From an uncultured Brevundimonas sp. (GTDB lineage Bacteria > Pseudomonadota > Alphaproteobacteria > Caulobacterales > Caulobacteraceae), in contig NZ_CALMFB010000005.1 of assembly GCF_937863155.1 (NCBI RefSeq), forward strand, positions 1-56,714: DNA of 56,714 nucleotides, read 5' to 3'. The translations under genes were made by a program, and so were the position numbers. Position 1 is the first letter of the stretch; the number at the start of each line of letters is the position of its first letter. Below, in pieces: positions 20,380 to 29,326 of this stretch. The notes below the pieces were generated by a model, which searched no databases, had not been told where the DNA came from, and saw nothing but the letters and a program-made list of their open reading frames with translations.

Positions 20380-21363
20380 CTAAGGGTCCAGCCGGTGACC
20401 AGTCAGGATCAGGATTTCCAGATCGCGCGTCGGGGTCCAGTTCTGATGGCGCACCTCGAACTGGGTCGGGCCGATCTTGCGCACGCCCTCGGCGCAGAAG
20501 CTGACCAGGGCGTCGGGCGAGCCCTTGTCCACCACCAGGCGGAAATCGCCGATGGGGCCGGACCAGTTGGCGCCGGTGGTCAGGATGTAGTTCACCCAGG
20601 TTTCGGTCAGATACAGCCCCTCGGCCCGCTTGCGTGCAGCGGCGGCGATGAAGTCGCGGTCGGTGCAATAACGGGCCGCGTATTCGGCTGCGGCGTCCGG
20701 TATGTCGCTCTCGCGGTCACCGACGATGCTGCCGGCCGAACCGCCCGTGGCCGGGGCGTAGAGATGCTCGATCACCACCTCGCGGCCCGGCTCGAAATAC
20801 TGGGTCCAGAACCAGGTGGTCTTCAGCGTCCAGTTGGTGGTGATCCAGCGGGCGCCGTCCTGACGCTCGACCGCGATCAGCCCGGCGGCGGCCAGGCGGT
20901 CGGCGTCGGGGTCGGACAGGGCCTCCATCGCCGTCATGGCCGATTGGCCCGAGGGGCTGAACGGCAGGTTCATCGCCGCCAATTCGGCGGTCACGTCGCG
21001 GTCGCCCAGCATGGCCTTGCGTTCCAGCTGGACATGAACGGCGTGGTCGTCGACCCAGGTGATGAAGGGCACGATCCGGTCACTGTCGACGTCGCCGCCC
21101 ACGCTTTCCTCCCACGACCCGGCGATGTCGGGCATGGGAAAGGCGACGATGGTTTCGATCGGTTCGGCGGTGTGATTCAAGAAGCGGTATTTCACCCGCA
21201 CCTCGCGCGCCGAGACATACAGATCTTCGGACACCATGCGGATGCCGTCGGTGCGTTGCAGCACCAGCCCGCCCGCGCCCATGGCGGCGGTGGAATCATT
21301 GGCGACGGCGGGCGCCGCCAGCAGGACAAGGCCAAGCGCGGCGGTGAGGGCGAAACGGGTCAT
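20380..21363 (-). CDS. DUF4424-family exported protein
   Basis: This 327-residue protein has a Sec signal peptide (MTRFALTAALGLVLLAAPAVA, cleaved before ND). The DUF4424 pattern NDSTAAMGAGGLVLQRTDGIRMVSEDLYVS follows, with further conserved blocks (VKYRFLNHT, IVAFPMPD) typical of this beta-rich periplasmic family. No enzymatic motif is evident and the family function is unknown. The start at 21363 is supported by GGAG nine bases upstream; earlier in-frame codons would place residues before the signal peptide. It lies between a NUDIX gene and rnr on the same strand. Confidence 0.8.
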   Translation of the reverse strand: MTRFALTAALGLVLLAAPAVANDSTAAMGAGGLVLQRTDGIRMVSEDLYVSAREVRVKYRFLNHTAEPIETIVAFPMPDIAGSWEESVGGDVDSDRIVPFITWVDDHAVHVQLERKAMLGDRDVTAELAAMNLPFSPSGQSAMTAMEALSDPDADRLAAAGLIAVERQDGARWITTNWTLKTTWFWTQYFEPGREVVIEHLYAPATGGSAGSIVGDRESDIPDAAAEYAARYCTDRDFIAAAARKRAEGLYLTETWVNYILTTGANWSGPIGDFRLVVDKGSPDALVSFCAEGVRKIGPTQFEVRHQNWTPTRDLEILILTGHRLDP

Positions 21364-21420
21364 GGCCAGGCTCCGGGTTCGGAAAGCGACGCTATCCGAG
21401 CGTAGCCCCGCCGCCAAGGC

Positions 21421-23739
21421 TCAGCGCCGCTTGCCCTTTCGCACGCCCTTCAGTCCGCCCGAGGGTTTGCCCCCATTGCGGGGCTTGGGTCCGCCGGATC
21501 GACCCTTGCCGCGCATCGGCGGCCCGTCGCCGCCGCGGCCGCGCATGCCCAGCCGCGGCGCCGGGGCGTTGGGATCGCGCGGATCGGGGTCGGACAGCAT
21601 CTCCAGCACCAGGCCGCCGGTGACCGGCGTCGCCTCCACCAGCCGCGCCTCGACCGTCTTGCCCAGGGGCCAGCGGCGGCCCGTGCGTTGGCCGACCAGG
21701 GCGTGGGTGCGGTCGTCGTGGACGAAATATTCGTCGCCCAGCGACGAGACGGGGATCAGGCCGTCCGCGCCGGTTTCGTCCAGCCGCACGAACAGTCCGA
21801 ACCGGGTCACCCCGGTGATCCGGCCGGTGAAGCTGGCGCCCACGCGGTCTTCCAGGAAGGCGGCGATATAGCGGTCCATGGCGTCGCGCTCGGCCGCCAT
21901 CGACCGGCGCTCGGTCTCTGTGATGTGTTCGGCGATGCCCGACAGTTCCGCCACCTCCCGGTCGGTCAGCCCGTCGTTCCCCAGCTTCAGCGCCCGGATC
22001 AGCGCCCGGTGCACGATCAGGTCGGCATAGCGCCGGATGGGTGAGGTGAAATGGCCGTATCGGTCCAGGTGCAGGCCGAAATGGCCGATGTTCTCGGGGC
22101 TGTAGATCGCCTGCATCTGGGTGCGCAGGACCACCTCATTGACCGTCTGGGCGTAGGGGCCGTCGCGGGTCTCGTCCAGCAGCCGGTTGAACCGCTTGGT
22201 GGTGATCGGCTCGCCCTTGTTCCACGGCTTGCCGATGGTCGACAGGAAGTCGGCCAGGGCGAAGATCTTCTCCTGGCTGGGCGCATCGTGGACGCGATAG
22301 ATCAGGGGCGTCTTCTTCTGCTCCAGAGTCTCGGCGGCCGAGACATTGGCCTGGATCATCATCTCCTCGATCAGCCGGTGGGCCTCCAGGCTGACGCGGC
22401 GTTCGATGGAGGCGATGGCGCCGTCCGGCCCCATCTTCACGCGGCGTTCGGACGATTCGATCTGGACCGGGCTGCGCTTCTCGCGGCCGATCAGCATGGT
22501 GCGATAGGCCAGCCACAGCGGTTGCAGGATGGTCTTCAGGATCGGGCCGGTCGCATCGTCCGGCTGGCCGTCGATGGCGGCTTGCGCCTGTTCGTAGCTG
22601 AGCTTGGCGTGGCTGCGCATCAGGCCGCGCACGAAGCGGTGGCCGGTTTTTCGCCCCGTCTTGTCGAACACCATCCGCACGGCCATGCAGGCGCGGTTCT
22701 CGCCCTGTTTCAGGCTGCACAGGCCATTGGACAGCACCTCGGGCAGCATCGGCTCGACCCGGTCGGGGAAATAGGTCGAATTGCCCTTGTCCCGCGCCTC
22801 GCGGTCCAGGGTCGACCCGGGCCGGACATAGGCCGCGACATCGGCGATGGCGACCCAGACGACCCAGCCGCCGGGGTTCTTCTCGTCCTCGTCCCGTTCC
22901 GCATAGACGGCGTCGTCATGGTCGCGCGCATCGGCGGGGTCGATGGTGATGAAGGGGATGGCGCGCAGGTCCTCGCGCCCTTTCAGGGTCGGCAGTTCCT
23001 GGTCGGCGGCCTCGGCCTCGACGGCGTCTGAAAACCCGATCGGCACCCCATGGGCATGGATGGCCAGGATGGAGGCGGCGCGCGGGTCGTCCTCGCGGCC
23101 GATGGTCTCCAGCACCTTGCCGCGCTTGGGACCATAGCGATGCTCGCCCCGCTCGATGGCCGCCAGCACCAGGTCGCCGTCGCGCAAGTCCTGGCCCTGA
23201 GCCTGCGGCACGATCAGCACGTCCCTGGAGCGTTTGTCGACCGGCTCGACGCGGGTCTCGCGCGCCGATTTGCGGATCACGCCCAGGACGCGGTTGGCCT
23301 CGGTGTCCAGCTTCTTGACCAGCCGGGCCTCCCAGCCGTCGACGCCGCGCTGGAATTTGACCAGCAGCCGGTCGCCCATGCCGGGGGCCGGGCCTTTCGC
23401 CTTCGCATGGTCAGGCATCAGAACGGCCCTGGGCGCGTCCTCGCCGCCCTTGACCAGCCGCACATACAGTTCGCCGTCGGCGTCGCGTTCGACCACATCG
23501 GCCACGCCGACGGGGGGCAGGGCGCCGGCCTCGGAAAAGCCCTTGCGGCCGCGCTTGCCCAGGCGGCCCTCGGCCTCCAGCTCCTTCAGCATCTCGCGCA
23601 GCATGCGGCGCTCATTGCCCTTCAGCCCGAAGGCGCGGGCGATGTCGGCCTTGTCGGCCTCTCCGGCTTCGCGGAGGAATCGGACCAGCGTCTCCTTGTC
23701 GGGAAGGCCGTTCGCGGGTCGTTTCGGTGTCTTTGTCAT
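21421..23739 (-). CDS. rnr: ribonuclease R
   Basis: The 772-residue 3'-5' exoribonuclease of the RNB family has an N-terminal winged-helix region (LVRFLREAGEADKADIARAFGLKG) and cold-shock domains. The RNB catalytic core contains ITIDPADARDHDDAVY (metal-binding Asp cluster) and SPIRRYADLIVHRAL. A C-terminal S1 domain (GRITGVTRFGLFVRL) precedes a basic Gly/Lys/Arg-rich tail. It degrades structured RNA and takes part in rRNA and tmRNA quality control. ATG 23739 follows AGGA; the frame stays open upstream but without coding character. It is divergent from the cystathionine beta-synthase gene. Confidence 0.93.
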   Translation of the reverse strand: MTKTPKRPANGLPDKETLVRFLREAGEADKADIARAFGLKGNERRMLREMLKELEAEGRLGKRGRKGFSEAGALPPVGVADVVERDADGELYVRLVKGGEDAPRAVLMPDHAKAKGPAPGMGDRLLVKFQRGVDGWEARLVKKLDTEANRVLGVIRKSARETRVEPVDKRSRDVLIVPQAQGQDLRDGDLVLAAIERGEHRYGPKRGKVLETIGREDDPRAASILAIHAHGVPIGFSDAVEAEAADQELPTLKGREDLRAIPFITIDPADARDHDDAVYAERDEDEKNPGGWVVWVAIADVAAYVRPGSTLDREARDKGNSTYFPDRVEPMLPEVLSNGLCSLKQGENRACMAVRMVFDKTGRKTGHRFVRGLMRSHAKLSYEQAQAAIDGQPDDATGPILKTILQPLWLAYRTMLIGREKRSPVQIESSERRVKMGPDGAIASIERRVSLEAHRLIEEMMIQANVSAAETLEQKKTPLIYRVHDAPSQEKIFALADFLSTIGKPWNKGEPITTKRFNRLLDETRDGPYAQTVNEVVLRTQMQAIYSPENIGHFGLHLDRYGHFTSPIRRYADLIVHRALIRALKLGNDGLTDREVAELSGIAEHITETERRSMAAERDAMDRYIAAFLEDRVGASFTGRITGVTRFGLFVRLDETGADGLIPVSSLGDEYFVHDDRTHALVGQRTGRRWPLGKTVEARLVEATPVTGGLVLEMLSDPDPRDPNAPAPRLGMRGRGGDGPPMRGKGRSGGPKPRNGGKPSGGLKGVRKGKRR

Positions 23740-23842
23740 TGGAATCCTATGTAGGGCGCTTCGCGCTCGGGCGAAATCGTGCGCCGCTTGACGTTCCGGG
23801 GCGGGCGCGACAGCTTCCGCGCCGATAACGCCCCAGGAGAAG

Positions 23843-25249
23843 ATGATGTCCCTGTCCGCCACGCCCGCCCTCAGCGGCCCGACCGGCTCGCTGCTGACGC
23901 TGATCGGCAAGACGCCGATGGTCGAGGTGACCCGGATCGACACCGGCAAATGCCGTCTATTCCTGAAGCTGGAAAGCCAGAACCCCGGCGGGTCGATCAA
24001 GGACCGCATCGCCCTGTCGATGATCGCGGCGGCCGAGCGGGAAGGGTGGTTGAAGCCCGGCGGCACCATCGTCGAGGCGACGGCCGGCAATACGGGCCTG
24101 GCGCTGACCCTGGTGGGGCAGGCCAAGGGTTATAAGGTGCTTCTGGTCATCCCGGACAAGATGTCCAAGGAAAAAATCCAGCATCTCAGGGCCATGGGCG
24201 CCGATGTTCGCCTGACGCGTTCGGACGTGCCGCATGGGCACCCCGAATATTACACCGACATGGCCGAGCGTCTGGCCCAGCAGATTCCGGGCGGTTTCTA
24301 CGTCAACCAGTTCGCCAATGACGCCAACTCCCAGGCCCATTTCGACACCACCGGCCCGGAGATCTGGGAACAGATGGGCGGCGATGTCGGCGGCTTCGTC
24401 GCCGGCATCGGCTCGGGCGGCACCATCACCGGCATCGCCCGCTATCTGAAAAGTGTCGGCTCGAACGCCCAGATCATCCTGGCCGACCCGGTCGGATCGA
24501 CCCTGGCGGGCATCGTCAACGAGGGCGTTCCGGGGCCGGAAGGCAGCTATACGGTCGAGGGCATCGGCCAGAATTTCGTGCCCGACACGGCCGACATGGA
24601 CCTGATCGACACCGCCTATTCCATCCCCGACGCCGAGGCCATCGCCACCGTGCGCGAACTGCTGCTGAAGGAGGGCGTGCTGGCGGGGTCGTCGTCGGGC
24701 ACCCTGATCGCGGCGGCCCTGCGCTGGTGCCGCGAACAGACGGAGGCCAAGACCTGCGTCACCTTCGTCTGCGACACCGGGGCCAAATATCTGTCCAAGG
24801 TCTATAATGACGCCTGGCTGGCCGATCAGGGCCTGGGCGAGCGCGAGCTGCACGGCGATCTGTCGGACCTGATCACCCGCAAATACGCCGACGGCGCCGT
24901 GGTTTCGGCCACGCCGGACGACACCCTGGACACCGTCTTCAAGCGCATGCGGGGCGCCGATGTGTCGCAACTGCCCATCATCCAGGACGGCCGCCTGGTC
25001 GGCATCATCGACGAAAGCGACATCGTCCACGTCATGAACACCGACGAGATCACTCGCCAGGAGCGGTTCAAGAAGGCCGCGGGCACGGTCATGACCCGCG
25101 ACCTGGACACGGTGCAGGTGAACGAGCCGCTGGACGCCCTGATCCCCCTGTTCGACCGCGACCGGGTGGCCATCGTGCTGGACGGCGACCGCTTCGTCGG
25201 CCTGATCACGCGCACGGACCTGATCAATCACCTGAGCCTGAACCGATAG
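23843..25249 (+). CDS. cystathionine beta-synthase
   Basis: The 468-residue PLP enzyme has a fold-type II core (~15-330), PLP Lys53 in PGGSIKDR, substrate loop EATAGNTG and phosphate-binding GSGGTITG. Two C-terminal CBS domains (~345-465; LDTVFKRMRGADVSQLPII and RDLDTVQVNEPLDALIPLF) are regulatory modules that often bind adenosyl ligands. Plain cysteine synthases lack these domains. It condenses serine and homocysteine to cystathionine. A gamma-lyase/synthase gene lies 1.7 kb downstream on the same strand, completing the reverse transsulfuration route. CAGGAGAAG precedes the ATG; a second ATG immediately follows. Confidence 0.9.
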   Translation: MMSLSATPALSGPTGSLLTLIGKTPMVEVTRIDTGKCRLFLKLESQNPGGSIKDRIALSMIAAAEREGWLKPGGTIVEATAGNTGLALTLVGQAKGYKVLLVIPDKMSKEKIQHLRAMGADVRLTRSDVPHGHPEYYTDMAERLAQQIPGGFYVNQFANDANSQAHFDTTGPEIWEQMGGDVGGFVAGIGSGGTITGIARYLKSVGSNAQIILADPVGSTLAGIVNEGVPGPEGSYTVEGIGQNFVPDTADMDLIDTAYSIPDAEAIATVRELLLKEGVLAGSSSGTLIAAALRWCREQTEAKTCVTFVCDTGAKYLSKVYNDAWLADQGLGERELHGDLSDLITRKYADGAVVSATPDDTLDTVFKRMRGADVSQLPIIQDGRLVGIIDESDIVHVMNTDEITRQERFKKAAGTVMTRDLDTVQVNEPLDALIPLFDRDRVAIVLDGDRFVGLITRTDLINHLSLNR

Positions 25250-25254
25250 GCGTC

Positions 25255-26016
25255 ATGCAGGCGCCGCTGAACCGCAGGCAGGGGTTGGGGCTAGGGCTGG
25301 GGCTGGGCCTCTCCTCGGCCGGGGCGGCGCTCGCCGGTCCAGTCTGGACGCAGGACGCCGGAACGCTTGAGGGTGTCCGCCGCGGCAGTTACCGCAGTCG
25401 CGACCGTGACCTGGGCGCACTTGTCGCCACGCCGACGGTGACCGATGGGCCGATGAGCGGCGCGGCGCTTGTTCTGTTGCATGGGGCCGGGGGCATTCGC
25501 CGCGACTTCGGCAATTTCTACGGCAACGCCCGACGCCTGGCGGCCCAGGGCTACACGGTCGTCATGCCCGACTATTTCGGCGACATCGATGGCGGGCGCG
25601 GGTCGAACGATCCTGAACGCTGGGCGGATGCGGTCAGGGACGCCGCTTTGTGGACCGCCACCCTGCGCGGCGTCGATCCGGCGCGTGTCGGGGCCATGGG
25701 CTATTCGCGCGGCGGCTATCTGGCCGGCGAGGTGGCCGTGCGCGAGGCGGGTATCAGGGCCGTGGTCGGTGTCTGTTCGGCCGGCAATGTCGCGGCGAGG
25801 CGTATGGTGCGAAAGCCGCCGGTCCTGCTGATCTACGCCGCCGACGATCCGGTCGTGCCTGCGGTGCGCACCCGCCGCTGGGCCAATGTGCTCGAGCGGG
25901 CCGGGATCACGGTCGAAACCCATGTCATCGACGTGCGCCGACACGGCTTCTTCGAAGGCGAATGGGCCGATATTTTCGAGCGTTCGGATGATTTCCTGAG
26001 GCGATCTATGACCTAG
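25255..26016 (+). CDS. exported dienelactone-hydrolase-family protein
   Basis: The 253-residue alpha/beta-hydrolase has a Tat-like signal (NRRQGLGLGLGLGL, then AGAALAGP). Oxyanion region LLHGAGGIRRDF, nucleophile elbow GYSRGG, acidic residue in YAADDPVVP and HGFF with the catalytic His complete the fold. The nucleophile is Ser, whereas classical dienelactone hydrolase uses Cys, so it is an esterase-type relative with unknown substrate. It starts six bases after the cystathionine beta-synthase stop and is probably in that operon. The Gly-Leu repeat in the signal peptide is unusually regular. Confidence 0.8.
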   Translation: MQAPLNRRQGLGLGLGLGLSSAGAALAGPVWTQDAGTLEGVRRGSYRSRDRDLGALVATPTVTDGPMSGAALVLLHGAGGIRRDFGNFYGNARRLAAQGYTVVMPDYFGDIDGGRGSNDPERWADAVRDAALWTATLRGVDPARVGAMGYSRGGYLAGEVAVREAGIRAVVGVCSAGNVAARRMVRKPPVLLIYAADDPVVPAVRTRRWANVLERAGITVETHVIDVRRHGFFEGEWADIFERSDDFLRRSMT

Positions 26017-26119
26017 CGGGCGTGTTGTACGTCCCGGCTGGAAATGTGGCGAAAATGTGCTTTCTTACGACTTCGCATTCGGGGATTCTGGGTGCGCAGG
26101 CGTTGGAAAGGTGTGTCTT

Positions 26120-26944
26120 ATGCGAACGCATGCAGCGTGGGTGGCGGGTGCAGCGATCATGCTGGGCGGTGCGCAAGAGGCGCCGGGGATTGTCGTGTCG
26201 GCGGCTCCGGCCGCGCCGCCGACGGCGGATCGACCCAATGGCGACTATTATCCCGACGCCATGGTCTGCCCGGACGATGTGCCGGTGAACGCCCGGCGCG
26301 GCACCATGAAGATCCCCAGCAACAACCGCCAGGTGGACGCCATGGTCTATACGCCGCGCGAGGGGCGCAACACGGCGGTGATCGTGATGCTGCATGACGC
26401 CCGCGGCCTGCGACCCACCTTGCCGGGGTTCGATCCGCGCGCCCTGCAGTTGGCCAGTCGTGGATATGTGGTTGTCATGCCTCAATATTACGACGCCACC
26501 AGTGGCGAACGTGAGCGGGATCGACGCAACATCGACCGCTGGCGCGACGTGGCCGACGATGTGGTGAGCAGCGTCGCCGAATTCGCCGGGGTGGATCGCA
26601 GCAAGGTCGGCGTATGGGGCGTATCGCTGGGCGGTTGGTTGGCGGCGGAAGGCGCCATGCGCAACGAAAGCCTGCGGTCGGCGGTGGCGGTCTCGGCCGG
26701 TGCGGACGTGGCGCCCGCGCGGACGTTCAGGCGCCAGGTTCCGATCCTGATGATCAACGCCGACGGCGATCCGATGATCTCCGCCAAATCGGCCCAGGAG
26801 TTCGCCGCCGACCTGACCCGGCGGGGCGCGGAGATCGAATCCGAGACGCTGGACAGCGACCAGCATTTCTTTGAACAGCCTCTGTGGTGCCAGACGTTCA
26901 CCGCCTCGCGGGAATTCTTCGACCGGACGCTTCTGGCGCCCTAA
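26120..26944 (+). CDS. exported dienelactone-hydrolase-family protein, second copy
   Basis: The 274-residue protein has a signal peptide (MRTHAAWVAGAAIMLGGAQ) and an alpha/beta-hydrolase domain with VIVMLHDARGLRP, nucleophile elbow GVSLGG and the acidic INADGDPM. SDQHFFEQP probably supplies the catalytic His. It resembles the preceding gene in architecture but has diverged strongly. It is separated from it by about 100 bases without a visible terminator, and the cystathionine lyase follows by nine bases. The substrate is unknown; carboxylic esters or lactones in the periplasm are the family expectation. Confidence 0.78.
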   Translation: MRTHAAWVAGAAIMLGGAQEAPGIVVSAAPAAPPTADRPNGDYYPDAMVCPDDVPVNARRGTMKIPSNNRQVDAMVYTPREGRNTAVIVMLHDARGLRPTLPGFDPRALQLASRGYVVVMPQYYDATSGERERDRRNIDRWRDVADDVVSSVAEFAGVDRSKVGVWGVSLGGWLAAEGAMRNESLRSAVAVSAGADVAPARTFRRQVPILMINADGDPMISAKSAQEFAADLTRRGAEIESETLDSDQHFFEQPLWCQTFTASREFFDRTLLAP

Positions 26945-26953
26945 AAGGCGGCC

Positions 26954-28114
26954 ATGTCGATCAAGAACGCCCAGGGATTCTCCACCCGCGCCATCCACGC
27001 CGGTCAACGGCCCGACCCCACGACCGGGGCGGTGATGACGCCCATCTACGCCACCTCGACCTACGCCCAGGAAAGCCCGGGCGTGAACAAGGGGTATGAA
27101 TATGCGCGCGGCAAGAACCCGACGCGCGAGGCGTTCGAGGCTTGTATCGCCGACCTGGAGGGCGGAACCCACGGCTTTGGTTTCGCCAGCGGCATGGCGG
27201 CGACGTCCACGGCGCTGGAGCTGCTGGACGCCGGGTCGCACATCGTCACCGGCGACGACCTGTATGGCGGCACCTGGCGGCTGTTCGAGCGGGTTCGGCG
27301 CCGGTCGATGGGTCTGGACTTCAGCTATGTCGATCTCAGCGACCTGAACGCCGTCGAGGCGGCGATCACCGACAAGACCCGCATGCTGTGGGTCGAGACG
27401 CCGACCAATCCCCTGATGAAGCTGGCCGACATCGCGGCCCTATCGAAACTGGCCAAGGCGAAGGGGCTGATCCTGGTGGTCGACAACACCTTCGCCACCC
27501 CCTTCTGCCAGCAGCCGATCGGCCTGGGCGCCGACATCGTCATGCATTCGGCGACCAAATATCTGAACGGCCATTCCGACGTCATCGGCGGGGTTCTGGT
27601 GACCGCAAACCCCGATCTGGCGCCCCAGATCAAGTTTCTGCAGAACTCGGTCGGTGGGGTGATGGGGCCGTTCGACGCCTTCCTGGTCAACCGGGGGCTG
27701 AAGACCCTGGCTCTGCGGATGCAGGCGCATTGCGCCAACGCCCTGGCCGTCGCGCGCTGGCTGGAGGACCGCAAGGGCGTCGCCCGCGTCGTCTATCCCG
27801 GCCTGGTCGCCCATCCCCAGCACGACCTGGCCGCGCGTCAGATGACGGGCGGGTTCGGCGGCATGGTGACGGTGCTGATCGACGGCGACCTGTCGCGCAC
27901 CAAACAGGTGCTGGAGCGGGTGCAGGTCTTCACCCTGGCGGAGTCTTTGGGTGGGGTCGAAAGCCTGGTCAACCACCCGGCCATCATGACCCATGCCAGC
28001 GTGCCCAAGGATGTGCGCGAGGCGGGCGGCGTCACCGACAACCTGATCCGCCTGTCGGTCGGGGTCGAAAACGTCGAAGACCTGATCGCCGACCTGGATC
28101 AGGCGCTGGGCTGA
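26954..28114 (+). CDS. cystathionine gamma-lyase/synthase family PLP enzyme
   Basis: The 386-residue Cys/Met-metabolism enzyme has the PLP Lys202 in HSATKYLNGHSD, YARGKNPTREAFE at the N-terminus, GFASGMAATSTAL, and C-terminal SLGGVESLVNHP. The family covers cystathionine gamma-synthase, gamma-lyase and related activities that cannot be separated by eye. With the adjacent cystathionine beta-synthase, gamma-lyase activity making cysteine is the most economical reading. Its start is nine bases after the second dienelactone-hydrolase-like gene, so all four genes are likely one transcript. The gene ends six bases from a convergent small gene. Confidence 0.87.
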   Translation: MSIKNAQGFSTRAIHAGQRPDPTTGAVMTPIYATSTYAQESPGVNKGYEYARGKNPTREAFEACIADLEGGTHGFGFASGMAATSTALELLDAGSHIVTGDDLYGGTWRLFERVRRRSMGLDFSYVDLSDLNAVEAAITDKTRMLWVETPTNPLMKLADIAALSKLAKAKGLILVVDNTFATPFCQQPIGLGADIVMHSATKYLNGHSDVIGGVLVTANPDLAPQIKFLQNSVGGVMGPFDAFLVNRGLKTLALRMQAHCANALAVARWLEDRKGVARVVYPGLVAHPQHDLAARQMTGGFGGMVTVLIDGDLSRTKQVLERVQVFTLAESLGGVESLVNHPAIMTHASVPKDVREAGGVTDNLIRLSVGVENVEDLIADLDQALG

Positions 28115-28120
28115 AACAGG

Positions 28121-28384
28121 CTAAAGCGTCTTCGCGTCGGGCAGGGCGGTCTGGTGTCCGGTGACGGGCGCGACCTTCTTTTTCGGCGCGGGCCGGGCCT
28201 TCTTCACAGGTTTGGGGGCGGCTGAGGCCCGTGCGGCGTTCTCCGCATCGATCAACGGAATGATATCCGCCGCCTTTTCCATCTGCACCGGCGAACCCGT
28301 TTCGGTCAGGCGGACGGCGTTGAGCCGCAGCGCCTTCAGATCGGCGTCGGTCATGGCGGGGATCATTTCGGCCAGGGGCGTCAT
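28121..28384 (-). CDS. small protein with Lys/Pro/Ala-rich tail, unknown function
   Basis: This 87-residue protein is not recognised. The N-terminal half is helical (MTPLAEMIPAMTDADLKALRLNAVRL). A middle segment (QMEKAADIIPLIDAENAARA) is amphipathic, and the C-terminus is a basic histone-like tail (KPVKKARPAPKKKVAPV), suggesting nucleic-acid contact. No signal peptide is present. ATG 28384 follows GGAGAA at normal spacing. It lies downstream of the cold-shock gene and the IF-1-like frame on the same strand and may share their transcript, but no functional link is established. Confidence 0.6.
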   Translation of the reverse strand: MTPLAEMIPAMTDADLKALRLNAVRLTETGSPVQMEKAADIIPLIDAENAARASAAPKPVKKARPAPKKKVAPVTGHQTALPDAKTL

Positions 28385-28409
28385 CCGGCATTCTCCATGC
28401 GGAAAGGCC

Positions 28410-28655
28410 TCAGGGCCGGCGCGCAAGGCGCCAGCCCTTCAGCTGATTGAAAGCGATTTCAGCGACGATCCTGTCGCCCAGCAATGTCACTTCGGTCTGG
28501 CGCCCCAGTGAGGGCAGGACCGTGATGAGATGGCCGTTGTCCAGCCGAACACGTCGACCGCCCAGCGGCAGCAGGCCGGTGACGACGCCTTCAAAGGCGA
28601 TGCCGTCACTGACGCTATGAACAGGATCGTTCGTATTGGCCGCGGGAGGCTTGTC
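28410..28655 (-). other. IF-1-like OB-fold reading frame, in frame after the csp amber codon
   Basis: Directly after the TAG of the upstream cold-shock gene, the same frame stays open for 81 codons and then stops with TGA. Its last ~64 residues read like translation initiation factor IF-1: IAFEGVVTGLLP, RVRLDNGHLITVL, TLLGDRIVAEI and WRLARRP, in the right order and spacing. No ATG, GTG or TTG occurs before the domain and no ribosome-binding site is evident. It could be reached by amber readthrough, by a non-standard start, or be a relic of an OB-fold gene or fusion. It does not look like the cell's main infA. Confidence 0.5.
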
Positions 28656-28868
28656 CTACTCCACGGCCTTGAGACGCCCGGCGGATTCCTTGCCCGACCG
28701 CGGATCGCGCTCGACCTCATAGGCGATCTTCTGGTTTTCGCTCAGGGCGCCGAAGTCCGAGACTTCCAGGGCGGAGGCGTGGACGAAGACATCCTTGCCG
28801 CCGTCATCCGGTTGGATGAATCCATAACCCTTGGTCGAATTGTACCATTTCACAGTGCCGGTCGCCAT
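28656..28868 (-). CDS. cold-shock protein (CspA family)
   Basis: The 70-residue single cold-shock domain has RNP1 [11 protein letters not shown] and RNP2-like DVFVHASAL; TGTVKWYNSTKG is the canonical N-terminus. It binds single-stranded RNA or DNA as an RNA chaperone. A strong GGAGGTCCTGA precedes the start. The upstream leader contains a block shared with the second csp gene. The stop is TAG and the frame continues into an IF-1-like sequence. Trp replaces nothing essential, although the usual KWFN reads KWYN. Confidence 0.92.
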   Translation of the reverse strand: MATGTVKWYNSTKGYGFIQPDDGGKDVFVHASALEVSDFGALSENQKIAYEVERDPRSGKESAGRLKAVE

Positions 28869-28996
28869 TCTCAGGACCTCCGTTAGCAGTTGACCGCCGG
28901 AGAAAGTCCGGGATCGGCCTGTCGGGTCTGAATGGGATCGGCTTGGGACCTCGGTGCGCGATGCAAAGGGCAGCAGCGTTTCGCAGAGAGATCGAC
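28869..28996 (-). promoter_or_regulatory. 5' leader of the first csp gene
   Basis: About 55 bases (28941-28996) closely resemble 29397-29452 upstream of the other csp gene, with the block starting 73 bases before this ATG and 71 before the other. Both end in the same GGAGGTCCTGA. Conserved untranslated leaders of csp mRNAs often act as temperature-responsive structures; that role is inferred here. Confidence 0.5.
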
Positions 28997-29042
28997 ACTA
29001 CACAGGTGGGGTCTGTGAGGGGCTTCGGCAAGGCCCTCGCCG

Positions 29043-29084
29043 GAAAACGAAAACGGCGGCGAAGGCATCGCCCTCGCCGCCGTT
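29043..29084 (-). terminator. rho-independent terminator of the second csp gene
   Basis: An 11-bp perfect stem (AACGGCGGCGA and complement, 29052-29062 with 29074-29084) is followed on the minus strand by TTTTCGTTTTCC. It lies 30 bases after the stop codon. Confidence 0.8.
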
Positions 29085-29113
29085 CCAGATCACATCGCCG
29101 AAGCGACGGGCGA

Positions 29114-29326
29114 TCAGCCCTCGGTCTTCAGTTGACCGGCCGATTCCTTGCCCGAGCGACGGTCAGTTTCGATCTCGTACGAGATCTTCTGGTTCTCATC
29201 CAGGCCGCGCAGGCCGGCGGCTTCCACCGCCGAGATGTGGACGAAGACGTCCTTGCCGCCGTCGTCCGGCTGGATGAAGCCGTAACCCTTGGTGGAGTTG
29301 AACCATTTCACAGTGCCGGTAGCCAT
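29114..29326 (-). CDS. cold-shock protein (CspA family), second copy
   Basis: The 70-residue cold-shock domain is nearly identical to its neighbour in the first 30 residues ([31 protein letters not shown]) and diverges around residues 31-58. Aromatic RNA-contact residues are intact. It has its own leader, a strong Shine-Dalgarno sequence and a clear terminator, so it is an independent transcription unit. It is a recent tandem duplicate of the other csp, but it ends in TGA and is not followed by an IF-1-like frame. Confidence 0.93.
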   Translation of the reverse strand: MATGTVKWFNSTKGYGFIQPDDGGKDVFVHISAVEAAGLRGLDENQKISYEIETDRRSGKESAGQLKTEG

